Shown: in pieces, positions 15,886 to 24,074 of the stretch | Layout of the letters: every line of letters starts with the position of its first letter | How positions within the stretch are numbered: the stretch's first letter is position 1 | NCBI GenBank assembly: GCA_902826835.1 | Contig: CADEGH010000043.1 | Span: 1 to 40,590, forward strand | Source of the DNA: an uncultured bacterium | GTDB lineage: Bacteria > Planctomycetota > GCA-002687715 | DNA: 40,590 nucleotides | Direction: 5' to 3' | The notes under the pieces: model-generated | Databases searched by the model: none | Told to the model about the DNA's origin: nothing | What the model saw: the letters and a program-made list of their open reading frames with translations, nothing else | Translations under genes and position numbers: made by a program

Positions 15886-17739
15886 ATGAGACATCGCATC
15901 CCGAGCTCTCTGCCCACCGCGCCCAAGATCCGGGCCCTCCTGCTGCTGGCCGCGTTAACCATGTCGATGGGATGCCGCCACGATCGTGCTTCCGATCCGA
16001 ACACCGCGGCGATTCGCGCCCAGGCCGACCAATTCCTCGGTGAGTACGCTGCGCAATACCAGCACCTGTGGACCGAGTCCTCCGAGGCCGAGTGGCGCTC
16101 GAACACCTACATCGTCGAGGGCGATTCCACGAACGCCGAGCGCACGCGCGCCGCCAAGGAAGCCCAGGCTCGGTACACCGGCAGCAGTGCGGTGGTTCGT
16201 AAGACGAGGGAACTCCTCGACCAGCGAGACGCTCTGACGGACCTCCAAGTGCGCAGTCTCGAGGCCATCCTTTACGACGCCGGCAACAACCCCGAGGACG
16301 CCGCGGACCTCGTGAAGGAGCGCATCGCCGCCGAAACCGCCCAGACCGAGAAGCTCTTCGGGTACTCCTTCCAGCTCGACGGGAAGGAAGTCACGACCAA
16401 CGACCTCGACGAGATCCTGAAGACCGAGACGGATTTGGTCCGCCGCGAGCGTGCATGGTCCGCTTCGAAGGAAGTCGGGCGCACGCTGCGTGACGGCCTC
16501 GAAAACCTTCAACGCCTGCGCAACGCCACGGTGCGACCCCTCGGGCATCCCGACTTCTTCACGTACCAAGTTTCGGAGTACGGACTCACCCGCTCCGAGA
16601 TGTTGGAATTGAACGACCGCCTCGTGCGCGAACTCAGACCGCTGTACCGGGAATTGCACACTTGGGCGCGGCACGAACTCGCGGCGCAATACGGCCAACC
16701 CGTTCCCGATCAACTGCCCGCCCACTGGATGCCGAACCGCTGGGCGCAGGACTGGACATCGATGGTGAAAGTCGAGGGGTTCGACCTCGACGGAGCCCTG
16801 CGCAGCAAGCCGCCGAGCTACTGCATCGAACAGGCCGAACGCTTCTATCAGAGCTTGGGTTTCGAGGCCCTTCCGGCGAGTTTTTGGGAGAAATCCTCGC
16901 TCTACCCCGCGCCCGCCGACGCCAAGTGGAAGAAGAACAACCACGCTTCGGCCTGGCATTGCGATCTCGATCGCGACGTGCGTTGCCTCATGAGCGTGGA
17001 GTCGAATGCCGAGTGGTTCGAGACGACGCACCACGAACTCGGGCACATCTACTATTACCTCTGCTACGCACGCCCGGACGTGCCCCCGATCCTGCGGCGG
17101 GGAGCGAATCGCGCGTTTCACGAGGCGGTGGGCTCGCTCCTCGGCCTGGCCGCGATGCAGCCTCGTTTCGCGGAGGGAATTGGTCTCCTGAAGTTGGACA
17201 AGCGCCCCGACGCGATTCGGACGCTGCTCAAAGAAGCTCTGAGCTTTGTCGTCTTCATTCCCTGGTCCGCCGGGGTGATGACCCGATTCGAACACGATCT
17301 CTACGCCGAATACCTGCCGAAAGACCAGTGGAACGCACGTTGGTGGGAATACGCTCGCCGCTATCAGGGCGTGGTGCCACCCGGACCACGGGCGGCGGAT
17401 CTCTGCGATGCCGCCACCAAGACTCACATCAACGATGATGCCGCGCAGTATTACGACTACGCCCTGTCCTTCATCATCCTGTTCCAACTGCACGATCACA
17501 TCGCGCGCAACCTCTTGAACGAGGATCCCCGCGACACGAATTACTTCGGCCGGCGCGACGTCGGCGATTTCTTGCGCAGCATTCTGGCGCCCGGCGCGAC
17601 CGAAGACTGGCGCACGCTGCTGCGATCCACCACCGGATCCGACATCAGCGCCGAGCCGATGCTCCGGTACTTCGAGCCTCTGCTCGAGTGGCTCCGCACC
17701 CAAAACCGCGGCCGCGTCGCGACTTTGGAGGACGTGTAA
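15886..17739 (+). CDS. Peptidase family M2 (ACE-like) lipoprotein
   Basis: A 617-residue zinc dipeptidyl carboxypeptidase-like protein related to angiotensin-converting enzyme. The zinc site is intact: HHELGH, with His383 and His387 as ligands and Glu384 as the catalytic base, and FHEAVG with Glu413 as third ligand. Upstream, NHASAWHC and, just before the zinc site, a CLMSVESNAEWFETT segment align with the ACE core. The N-terminus (LLLLAALTMSMGCRHD) is a lipoprotein signal with a Cys at residue 26, so the enzyme is probably anchored to a membrane and faces outward. It would remove dipeptides from peptide C-termini. The start at 15886 is chosen because it fits the promoter and gives a compact signal peptide; longer in-frame versions run into the divergent MutS-like gene. 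The M14 carboxypeptidase gene follows after 3 bp. Confidence 0.93.
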   Translation: MRHRIPSSLPTAPKIRALLLLAALTMSMGCRHDRASDPNTAAIRAQADQFLGEYAAQYQHLWTESSEAEWRSNTYIVEGDSTNAERTRAAKEAQARYTGSSAVVRKTRELLDQRDALTDLQVRSLEAILYDAGNNPEDAADLVKERIAAETAQTEKLFGYSFQLDGKEVTTNDLDEILKTETDLVRRERAWSASKEVGRTLRDGLENLQRLRNATVRPLGHPDFFTYQVSEYGLTRSEMLELNDRLVRELRPLYRELHTWARHELAAQYGQPVPDQLPAHWMPNRWAQDWTSMVKVEGFDLDGALRSKPPSYCIEQAERFYQSLGFEALPASFWEKSSLYPAPADAKWKKNNHASAWHCDLDRDVRCLMSVESNAEWFETTHHELGHIYYYLCYARPDVPPILRRGANRAFHEAVGSLLGLAAMQPRFAEGIGLLKLDKRPDAIRTLLKEALSFVVFIPWSAGVMTRFEHDLYAEYLPKDQWNARWWEYARRYQGVVPPGPRAADLCDAATKTHINDDAAQYYDYALSFIILFQLHDHIARNLLNEDPRDTNYFGRRDVGDFLRSILAPGATEDWRTLLRSTTGSDISAEPMLRYFEPLLEWLRTQNRGRVATLEDV

Positions 17740-17742
17740 CCC

Positions 17743-20241
17743 GTGCGCGCGGTTTCATTCCGACTGGTCTGGCTGCTGCTGGCCATCCCGGTCCTCGTCG
17801 CGCAGGAAGCGGCACCCCCAATTCCCTCCCCCGAGTCGACTCTCGGATTCAAGCCGGGCGCCGATGGCCGACTTGCCAACTACCCCGAGGTCGTGCAGTA
17901 CTTCCGCGCGCTCGATGCGGCCTCGGATCGGGTTCAGGTCGAAGTCGCGGGGAAGACCACCGAGGGGCGCGACCTCGTGCTCGCCGTGATTTCCTCGCCC
18001 CGTAATCTCGCACGCTTGGACGAACTGCGCGCCATCAATGACCGACTCGCGGATCCCACCCAGGGGACTCCCGAGGAAGTGGCACGTTGGATCGCGACCG
18101 GCAAAGTCTTCGTGCTCGTCAATTCGTCGATCCACAGTTCCGAGGTCGGGCCGACCCAAGCGGCGATGAACTTCGCACACTTCTTGGCGACCACGGACGC
18201 GCCGGAATGGATCTCCGCGCTCGAAAACGTCGTCATCGTCCAGAGTCCCTGCCACAATCCTGACGGCTACGTGCGTTTCGTGTCGTGGTGGAAGGCTCAT
18301 CACGGGGATCCGAAGACGCGCAATGCCCCGATGCCGTGGCTCTATCACCGGTACGTCGGGCATGACAACAATCGCGACTGGTTCATGCTGACGCAGGCGG
18401 AGTCGATCACGACCGTCCTGGGAATGCACCGGAGATTTCGCCCGCAGATCGTGGTCGATCAGCACCAGATGGGGGCGGGGGGAGCGCGGATGTTCCATCC
18501 CCCCTACCAAGAGCCCTACGAACCGAATGTCTCGCCTCTCCTCAAGCAGGGACTCGAAGAACTCGGAAGTGCGGTCCGCCAGGGACTTCTGGATCAAGGG
18601 CTGCACGGCGCCTGGTCACGACGACAATTCGACGCCTGGAGCCCCTCCCGGGCGTATATGCACTACCACGGCGGTGTGCGATTCCTGACCGAAGTGGCAT
18701 CCGCGGACGGAGCCGATCCGATCGAGCGCCAGGCACCGCCGCGCGGCCCGGCCCGGGAGGCGAGCGCTGATCAGCCGATGCCCTGGAAAGGTGGTCGCTG
18801 GGCGCTCGCGGACGTGCTGCGCTACACCGAGGCGGCGGCCCGCTTGGTCGTGCTCCAAGCGGCGCAGACTCGCGGGGCGTGGCTCGAGCGATTCCGCCAG
18901 GTTCATGTTCAAGGAGCGGCGACTTCGGCGACGCCGGCAGCGTATGTGATCGCTGGCGACACTCCCCGGCTCGCCGCCCTCGGGGAGTTGCTGCGCATTC
19001 TCGACCTCGGGGAAATTGCCGTCGAATTCACGACGGAGGCCTGCACGATTGACGGGCGGCAGTTCCCGATCGGCAGCCCCATCGTGCGCCGCGGGCAGCG
19101 CTTCTATCCGTGGGTGCAAGCTCTCTTCGAGTCCACGCCCTATCCCGAGATTCGCACGGAAAACGGAGCGCTGAGACGACCCTACGACGTCACCGCGCAC
19201 AACTTGGCGCTCTTGATGGACCTTCCGATCGGGCGGGCCGTCGATTCGGCGCCGGCCTCCGCCCCCGATCAGGTTCGGGCGGGCAGTCTTCGTCAGCCGC
19301 CAGAGTTCGAAGTCATGCGAAGCCTCCGTCCGTTTCCATGGAGGCTGAGTGCCGCCGATGAGGCGAGTCACCGCGTGGCGCGCGAGGCGGCGCAGGCGGG
19401 CCTTCGAGTCGGGCGACGCCTCGATTCGACCGAAGGCGCAGGCTATGGCGACTTCGAGATCACTCCGAGCGACGCTTCGCTTCCGACGGGCGCGACTCCC
19501 GTCCGGCCCGCACGAGTCGGTCTCTACGTGTCCCATCTCGGGACCATGGACGAAGGCTGGTGGCGATCCTGGTTCGACGCGATGGGCTGGCCGTTCATTT
19601 TGATCCAGAATCACGACCTGCGGTCGGGCGACCTGATCGGCCAGGTGGAGGTTCTGCTCCTAGGCGATCTCAGCCGCCAAGACTTGGTCCTGGGTCGCGA
19701 GGATCCCCGTGTGCCGGCGGCCTTCCGCGGGGGCATTGGCGAGGATGGGATCTCGGCCTTGCGGGTCTTCACCCAGTCCGGAGGTGTCTTGGTGGCGGCG
19801 GGAGACTCGAGTGGACTCGCCATCGAAGTGTTCGATCTGCCGGTGGAGCGGCGGCCGACGCGCAATCGGGTGCTGACCGAAGAGAGCGAGGCGGAGCCAG
19901 CCGAGCGCTTCAACATTCCGGGCTCCTCCCTGTGGGCGGAACGCGCCGGGCTTCACCCGCTCACCGCGGGCATAGGCCCGCAGGTCTCGATTTTCTGGAG
20001 TGGGAGTCGCGCCTTCGTGCGAACCCGCGAGTCGGCGGACCTCGTCATGCCACTGCGATATCCCGCCACTGGTCTGCGGGCGGCGGGGTGGGCGGAAGGC
20101 GAAAATGCGATCGCCGGTTCGGGGGCGATGGCCACCGTCAAGGTTGGTGAAGGCTCGGTCACCCTGTTCGGGTTCCGCCCGCACTTTCGGCGGCAGAGCT
20201 GGAGCAGTTTCCGACTCGTGCTCAATTCCTTCTGGCGGTGA
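17743..20241 (+). CDS. Secreted M14-family zinc carboxypeptidase
   Basis: An 832-residue exported metallopeptidase. A signal peptide covers residues 1-20. The M14 domain (about 40-330) shows all active-site elements: His131 and Glu134 in HSSE (zinc ligands), NRD at 210-212 (substrate carboxylate binding), His241 in DQHQMG (third zinc ligand) and Glu317 in FLTE (general base). The C-terminal ~450 residues are mostly beta/alpha and include a stretch typical of class I amidotransferase-like ancillary domains seen in large M14 proteins. The start is a GTG at 17743, 3 bp after the M2 peptidase stop codon, with GGAGG at 17727-17731 inside the upstream gene. Cotranscription with the M2 enzyme suggests joint trimming of extracellular or periplasmic peptides from their C-termini. 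Confidence 0.93.
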   Translation: MRAVSFRLVWLLLAIPVLVAQEAAPPIPSPESTLGFKPGADGRLANYPEVVQYFRALDAASDRVQVEVAGKTTEGRDLVLAVISSPRNLARLDELRAINDRLADPTQGTPEEVARWIATGKVFVLVNSSIHSSEVGPTQAAMNFAHFLATTDAPEWISALENVVIVQSPCHNPDGYVRFVSWWKAHHGDPKTRNAPMPWLYHRYVGHDNNRDWFMLTQAESITTVLGMHRRFRPQIVVDQHQMGAGGARMFHPPYQEPYEPNVSPLLKQGLEELGSAVRQGLLDQGLHGAWSRRQFDAWSPSRAYMHYHGGVRFLTEVASADGADPIERQAPPRGPAREASADQPMPWKGGRWALADVLRYTEAAARLVVLQAAQTRGAWLERFRQVHVQGAATSATPAAYVIAGDTPRLAALGELLRILDLGEIAVEFTTEACTIDGRQFPIGSPIVRRGQRFYPWVQALFESTPYPEIRTENGALRRPYDVTAHNLALLMDLPIGRAVDSAPASAPDQVRAGSLRQPPEFEVMRSLRPFPWRLSAADEASHRVAREAAQAGLRVGRRLDSTEGAGYGDFEITPSDASLPTGATPVRPARVGLYVSHLGTMDEGWWRSWFDAMGWPFILIQNHDLRSGDLIGQVEVLLLGDLSRQDLVLGREDPRVPAAFRGGIGEDGISALRVFTQSGGVLVAAGDSSGLAIEVFDLPVERRPTRNRVLTEESEAEPAERFNIPGSSLWAERAGLHPLTAGIGPQVSIFWSGSRAFVRTRESADLVMPLRYPATGLRAAGWAEGENAIAGSGAMATVKVGEGSVTLFGFRPHFRRQSWSSFRLVLNSFWR

Positions 20242-20297
20242 TCCCGCGCCGCGCCGGGCCGAAAAAATTGCACTGGACTTGACAGTGCGTTCATCGC

Positions 20298-20303
20298 TAC
20301 ACT
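20298..20303 (+). promoter_or_regulatory. -10 element of the secreted propeller-like gene
   Basis: TACACT ends 7 nt before the ATG at 20311. A consensus TTGACA at 20279-20284 is only 13 bp upstream, too close for a normal -35. Confidence 0.4.
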
Positions 20304-20310
20304 TCGGCCC

Positions 20311-21498
20311 ATGCACCGCGCGCGCTCATATCTCCTTCTGATGTCACTCGTGATGACGGCTTCCATCGGAGTCGCCCAGACGCCCTTTCTCTACGCCATC
20401 GATGCGGGCACGCGCTCGCTCTACTGGATCGACCCTTCGAGCCTGATCGCCGCCAAGGCCGACAACCTTCCATTTGCCAACGGGATCGGCGGGCTGACCT
20501 CGGATGGAACCGAGCTCTACGCGATCGAGTACGGGCCGCTGGTCACTCCCCAGCCCCCCAGCCAGATCTGGAAGCTCGCCCGTGGCGACCAAGGATCGGT
20601 CCCGCTCACCACTCTCGGGCCTCCCTCGATCATCGACGACTTGGCCCGGCATCCCACGAATGGGAGCTACTACACCGTCACGGTGTGGCTCGGAATCATC
20701 ACCTTCCTCACTCACATCCCGGTGAGCGGCAATCCGGTGCACATCAATCCCACCGCGCCGATCGGCCTGTGGGTGGAGTCCATCGGATTCGATTCCCTCG
20801 GCAATTTGTGGGGCTGCCGCAGCGGCCCCAGCCCCACGGTGGGCGGCTTCAATCTCACGACGGGAGATTGGGTCGATTTCTACTCCCTCTCCACTTCGAT
20901 GTCGGGCATGGCGTTCATCCCGGGGACTTCGATGTTCTACGCGGTGACTTCGAACGCTCCTCGACGGCTCGTGCTGTTCGATGTCTTGACCGGCGTCGAA
21001 ACTTCGCTCGGGGTGATCAACGCTCCGACGCCATTTTTCCCGCGGGGCCTGGCCTGTCCGCTGTCGACGCCCGTCTCGGCAGTCGCGCTGACGTTTGGCT
21101 CACCGTGCGGACCGACTCTCGGCTCCCCCACTCTCGTCACGAACGGCCCGCCGCGGTTTGGAGATCCAAACTTCGCGGTGTCGGTCCTGGGCGCCCCCCC
21201 TGGGGCCACTGCTTACTGGTACTTGGCGTCCACGGTCCAGCCGATTGGCATCCCCCTCCGAAACGGCTGTTTCATTCACCTGGAGCCGACCAGTCTTCAA
21301 GCGTTGACGAATCTGGGCTTCAATCCGGTCTTGACCACGCCGACCGACGCAACGGGAACGGCGACCGTCGCCCTGCCGCTCCTGAACCATCCGATCGGGA
21401 GCGGCTGGGACCTCGCGACGCAGGTTGCCGTGGTCGACCCGCTCGCCACCGGTGGTTTCTCGGTCACCCCGGCGCTTTCCCTCACCTTCGGACTGTAA
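20311..21498 (+). CDS. Secreted propeller-like protein with lineage-specific C-terminal domain
   Basis: A 395-residue exported protein of unknown function. A signal peptide spans residues 1-22 (cleavage after GVA). Residues ~25-250 contain repeated short strand patterns such as LYAIDAGTRSLYWID, GLTSDGTELYAIEY, SIGFDSLGNLWG and GMAFIPGTSMFYAVT, which fit a beta-propeller or similar repeat fold. From ~265 to the end there is a separate beta-rich module (GSPCGPTLGSP, G-A-P-P-G-A, RNGCFIHL, DATGTATVALPL, QVAVVDPLATGG, ALSLTFGL). From memory, this pattern occurs at the C-terminus of many secreted proteins of some Planctomycetota; its role is unknown. The ATG at 20311 follows a -10-like hexamer by 7 nt. 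No enzyme motif is seen. Confidence 0.82.
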   Translation: MHRARSYLLLMSLVMTASIGVAQTPFLYAIDAGTRSLYWIDPSSLIAAKADNLPFANGIGGLTSDGTELYAIEYGPLVTPQPPSQIWKLARGDQGSVPLTTLGPPSIIDDLARHPTNGSYYTVTVWLGIITFLTHIPVSGNPVHINPTAPIGLWVESIGFDSLGNLWGCRSGPSPTVGGFNLTTGDWVDFYSLSTSMSGMAFIPGTSMFYAVTSNAPRRLVLFDVLTGVETSLGVINAPTPFFPRGLACPLSTPVSAVALTFGSPCGPTLGSPTLVTNGPPRFGDPNFAVSVLGAPPGATAYWYLASTVQPIGIPLRNGCFIHLEPTSLQALTNLGFNPVLTTPTDATGTATVALPLLNHPIGSGWDLATQVAVVDPLATGGFSVTPALSLTFGL

Positions 21499-21514
21499 AG
21501 CTCCTCTCGATTCA

Positions 21515-21520
21515 TAGGAT
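21515..21520 (+). promoter_or_regulatory. -10 element of the tryptophan dioxygenase gene
   Basis: TAGGAT ends 6 nt before the ATG at 21527. No clear -35 is seen. An AGGA within it could act as a weak ribosome-binding site instead. Confidence 0.35.
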
Positions 21521-21526
21521 GGGTGC

Positions 21527-22639
21527 ATGCGATCGCCCGATCCGTCACGCACCGTCAGCTACGGCTCCTATCTCCAACTCGACCGCCTGCTGTCTTCCCA
21601 GAATCCGCCGGACTACGCGCAGCTCCGCGATTCCGATCGCCCCGATGCCAAGACTCGTCCGCGGGCGCATCACGACGAGCTTCTCTTCATCGTGGTCCAC
21701 CAAGTCTTCGAGCTCTGGTTCAAAGTCATCCTGCAGGAGATGCGCCTCGCGCGGGACTTGCTCGGGCGGCAGAGCCAGGGGAGCCGCATCGCCGAGGTCC
21801 CGGAGGAGCACATCCCGCGGGTCGTGGCCGCGCTCGATCGGGTCAACGAGATCCTCCAGGTCGCGACGCATCAATGGCGGGTGGTCGAGACGATCGACCC
21901 CACTTCCTTCCTCGACTTCCGCGATCTCATCATTCCAGCGTCCGGATTCCAATCGGTGCAGTTCCGCGAGCTCGAGATCCTCGCCGGCCTGCCCGAAAAC
22001 CTGCGCGTCGATTTTGAGGGCACCGCCTACGCCACCAAACTGACCGACTCGGAGCAGGAGCGGCTCAAGTCCGCTCAGGGAGAAATGACGCTCCACGCCG
22101 CGCTCCTGGACTGGCTCGGCCGCACTCCGATCGAGGAGGGGTTTCCAGGTTTTGCCGACGCCTACCTCGCGGAGCTCGAACGCTACGTCGACGAACAGTC
22201 GGGGTTTCAGGATCAGAATCCCAATCTGGCCGATTCGCAGCGCCTCGATGCCCGCTTGCGCCTCCGCTCCCAGCTCACCGATGCTCGCAATTATCTCCTA
22301 GGCGGAACCCCGGCCCGCAACCGCGCCCACCAAGCCTTCGTCTTCATCGCCTCCTACCGCACCGCCCCTCTCCTCCGCTGGCCGAGCACCCTCATCGACG
22401 CGCTCATCGAGTTCGAACAGAACTTCCGCATCTTCCGTTTCCGCCACGCCCGCATGGTCGAGCGCATGATCGGTGCCCGCATCGGCACCGGCGGCAGCCC
22501 CGGCGTCCACTACCTCGACCACACCACCTCCCGCTACCGCATCTTCGGCGAACTCCTCGAGGCCCGCAGCTTCCTCCTCGCCCACCGCCGCCTCCCTCCC
22601 CTCCCCCACCCCTCCATCTTCGACTTCCGCCGTCAGTGA
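21527..22639 (+). CDS. Tryptophan 2,3-dioxygenase
   Basis: A 370-residue heme enzyme that opens the indole ring of L-tryptophan to give N-formylkynurenine, the first step of tryptophan catabolism and of the kynurenine route to NAD. Motifs of the family are clear: YGSYLQLDRLLSSQ at residues 12-25, HHDELLFIVVHQVFELW with the distal-pocket His58, SGFQSVQFRELE at 139-150, and FRFRHARMVERMIG with the proximal heme ligand His307, followed by GTGGSPGVHYLDHT. It is somewhat longer than the ~280-residue proteobacterial enzyme, mainly through a linker region at ~200-260. No kynureninase or kynurenine formamidase gene is in the window, so whether it feeds anthranilate or NAD synthesis is unknown. It lies 28 bp after the secreted propeller gene but has its own -10-like hexamer. 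Confidence 0.95.
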   Translation: MRSPDPSRTVSYGSYLQLDRLLSSQNPPDYAQLRDSDRPDAKTRPRAHHDELLFIVVHQVFELWFKVILQEMRLARDLLGRQSQGSRIAEVPEEHIPRVVAALDRVNEILQVATHQWRVVETIDPTSFLDFRDLIIPASGFQSVQFRELEILAGLPENLRVDFEGTAYATKLTDSEQERLKSAQGEMTLHAALLDWLGRTPIEEGFPGFADAYLAELERYVDEQSGFQDQNPNLADSQRLDARLRLRSQLTDARNYLLGGTPARNRAHQAFVFIASYRTAPLLRWPSTLIDALIEFEQNFRIFRFRHARMVERMIGARIGTGGSPGVHYLDHTTSRYRIFGELLEARSFLLAHRRLPPLPHPSIFDFRRQ

Positions 22640-22805
22640 CCAGCCGCCTCCATCATTGAATCACCGCCGAACTCACGCGGCGAGCCCATGGACGGTTCAT
22701 TTCATCACCCCTGCGCACTCCCGGGCCTTTACATCTGCGACTACGCGCACGACAAGCCGGAAGACATAGGCAACTCCCCGTGGGCAACGTCGTGCCGTTT
22801 CCCCG

Positions 22806-22834
22806 GTGACTCTCCCATGTGGCGGAAATAGACT
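22806..22834 (+). promoter_or_regulatory. Promoter of the Xre-RES operon (leaderless)
   Basis: GTGACT (22806-22811), a 17-bp spacer, TAGACT (22829-22834), then 6 nt to the ATG at 22841. Both hexamers match four of six consensus bases. No Shine-Dalgarno sequence is present. Confidence 0.55.
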
Positions 22835-22840
22835 GCACAT

Positions 22841-23293
22841 ATGGCAAAGGACCCTACGTTCGATCAAGACGCCGAGATCAAGCGCCTACTAGGCATCAAG
22901 ACCAAGGTGAGTGGATCTACCGCTGGTTCACTGGAACTCCTGAACGCGGTGAACAAGGGCCTTGGCTTCGGCGCTTTTTCCTTCCTTGCTGCCAGCATCG
23001 TCGCCCCTGTCAGCATGCTTGCGGCTGCGCTCGGCATTGCCGAGCGCACCTTGGCCCGGAGAAAGGAATCTCAACGATTCAGCCCTGAAGAGTCCGATCG
23101 GATCAGCCGGATAGCGAGGATCCTCGTACATGCCTCTCGAGTCTTCGATTCGCAGGAGAAGGCCGCTCAGTGGTTGAAGACTCCCAATCGAGCCCTCTCT
23201 GATCAGGTCCCCCTCGCGCTCCTCAGCACGGATGTCGGGACGAGAATGGTCGAGGAAATGCTGAACCGTATCGAATTTGGAATCTACAGTTGA
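22841..23293 (+). CDS. Xre/MbcA/ParS-type antitoxin
   Basis: A 150-residue antitoxin of the Xre-RES (MbcTA) type II toxin-antitoxin family. The middle (about residues 45-85: GAFSFLAASI, SMLAAALGIAERTLARRKES) fits the helix-turn-helix with the usual ALGI-ERTLxRRK pattern, and residues ~80-150 form the MbcA/ParS toxin-binding domain (FSPEESDRISRIARIL, VFDSQEKAAQWLKTPNRAL, PLALLSTDVGTRMVEEMLNRI, EFGIYS). The antitoxin looks intact. Its stop codon overlaps the toxin start by TTGA (23290-23293), the normal coupling of this family. It should repress its own promoter and neutralise the RES toxin. Confidence 0.9.
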   Translation: MAKDPTFDQDAEIKRLLGIKTKVSGSTAGSLELLNAVNKGLGFGAFSFLAASIVAPVSMLAAALGIAERTLARRKESQRFSPEESDRISRIARILVHASRVFDSQEKAAQWLKTPNRALSDQVPLALLSTDVGTRMVEEMLNRIEFGIYS

Positions 23294-23753
23294 CCACCGC
23301 CTGGAGATTGGTGCGGAAGGGTCACGCAGTGCCCTCATTTCGGGATTGGGAGGCCGTTACGCAGGCGGTCGTTGGCACCACCAGGGCCATCTCATCGTCT
23401 ACACCTCAGCCACTCCATCGTTGGCCGTGCTCGAAATTCTCGTGCACTTCGACGTCGGACTCGCTCCACCGGAATATTGCCTCGTCGAGATCACGATTCA
23501 TCATAGTGTTTCGATGGAATTCTGCCAGGCTACCGACTTGAGTCCCCATTCGGATGCCACTCCGGCACCCTCCGCCTTGCAGGATTTCGGGACTCGTTGG
23601 CTCATGGAGAAGCGAACCGCGATACTCGAGGTCCCGTCCGCGGTCATGAGCCTCAAGAATAATTACCTCATCAATCCCGAACACCCGGAGGCGCGCAAGA
23701 TCCTCGTGAAGAGCGTCCGAGAGTACGCGTTCGACCATCGACTCTCCAGATAA
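23290..23753 (+). pseudogene. RES-domain toxin with a frameshift near the N-terminus
   Basis: RES toxins degrade NAD+. The canonical N-terminus (TTAWRLVRKGHAVPSF) is encoded from a TTG at 23290, coupled to the antitoxin stop, but this frame then runs off the family pattern. The rest (SGLGGRYAGGRWHHQG, VYTSATPSLAVLEILVHFD, PSAVMSLKNNYLINPEHP) is in the frame one base back. Joining them at the TTT of 23338-23340 restores a ~154-residue protein of normal family length, as if one T had been lost from a TTTT run. The conserved Arg (GGRW), Tyr (VYTS), Glu (LEIL) and Ser (PSAV) of the catalytic core all lie in the second part, which alone is open from a TTG at 23277. It may be an inactivated toxin, a sequencing error, or less likely recoding; the local sequence is not a good slippery site. 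Confidence 0.8.
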
Positions 23754-24074
23754 TCGGAAGCATACAACCTGTCCGATCCCCTCCCGCCCACCGCGTCCGC
23801 GGGAGGTGCCAACGTACTTGAGACAGCGCGGGATGAGGACCCCTGAACTACCAGGTGGGTTTGCCGGTAGATCTCGTTGGGTGGGTTGATGTAGACGGCG
23901 ATGGGGAGAGGCACGGGTTTTGAGGTGGACCGGACGAAACGCTCAGTATCGGCAAGCTAGGCGGCCTCAAGGACGTACCGCCGAAGTCCAATGACGGAGG
24001 AGTCTCGTGACATAACCGCTCCGCATCATTCCTATCCCTGAGGAATAGGCCGGTCCGCCAGGACTCATCTGTAA
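23754..24074. other. Intergenic region between the RES toxin and addA
   Basis: No convincing gene. The minus strand from 23914 can be read as MPLPIAVYINPPNEIYRQTH and onward into the 3' end of the RES gene; this looks protein-like for about 30 codons and may be a remnant, but I recognise no family. A hairpin at 24031-24049 probably belongs to addA. Confidence 0.45.
24031..24049 (-). terminator. Candidate terminator of addBA
   Basis: Read on the minus strand: CCTATTCC, loop TCA, GGGATAGG, an 8-bp stem with one U-G wobble, 25 nt after the addA stop. The plus strand has a C-A mismatch at that position, so the structure favours minus-strand RNA. No U-run. Confidence 0.45.

Noticed and set aside
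15955..17703. 582-codon minus-strand frame opposite the M2 peptidase
   Set aside because: The plus strand has the full ACE-like zinc site; the antisense frame has no motif or start signal.
20279..20303. TTGACA followed by TACACT as a standard promoter
   Set aside because: The spacer is only 13 bp, too short for a sigma-70 promoter; only the -10 is retained as a candidate.
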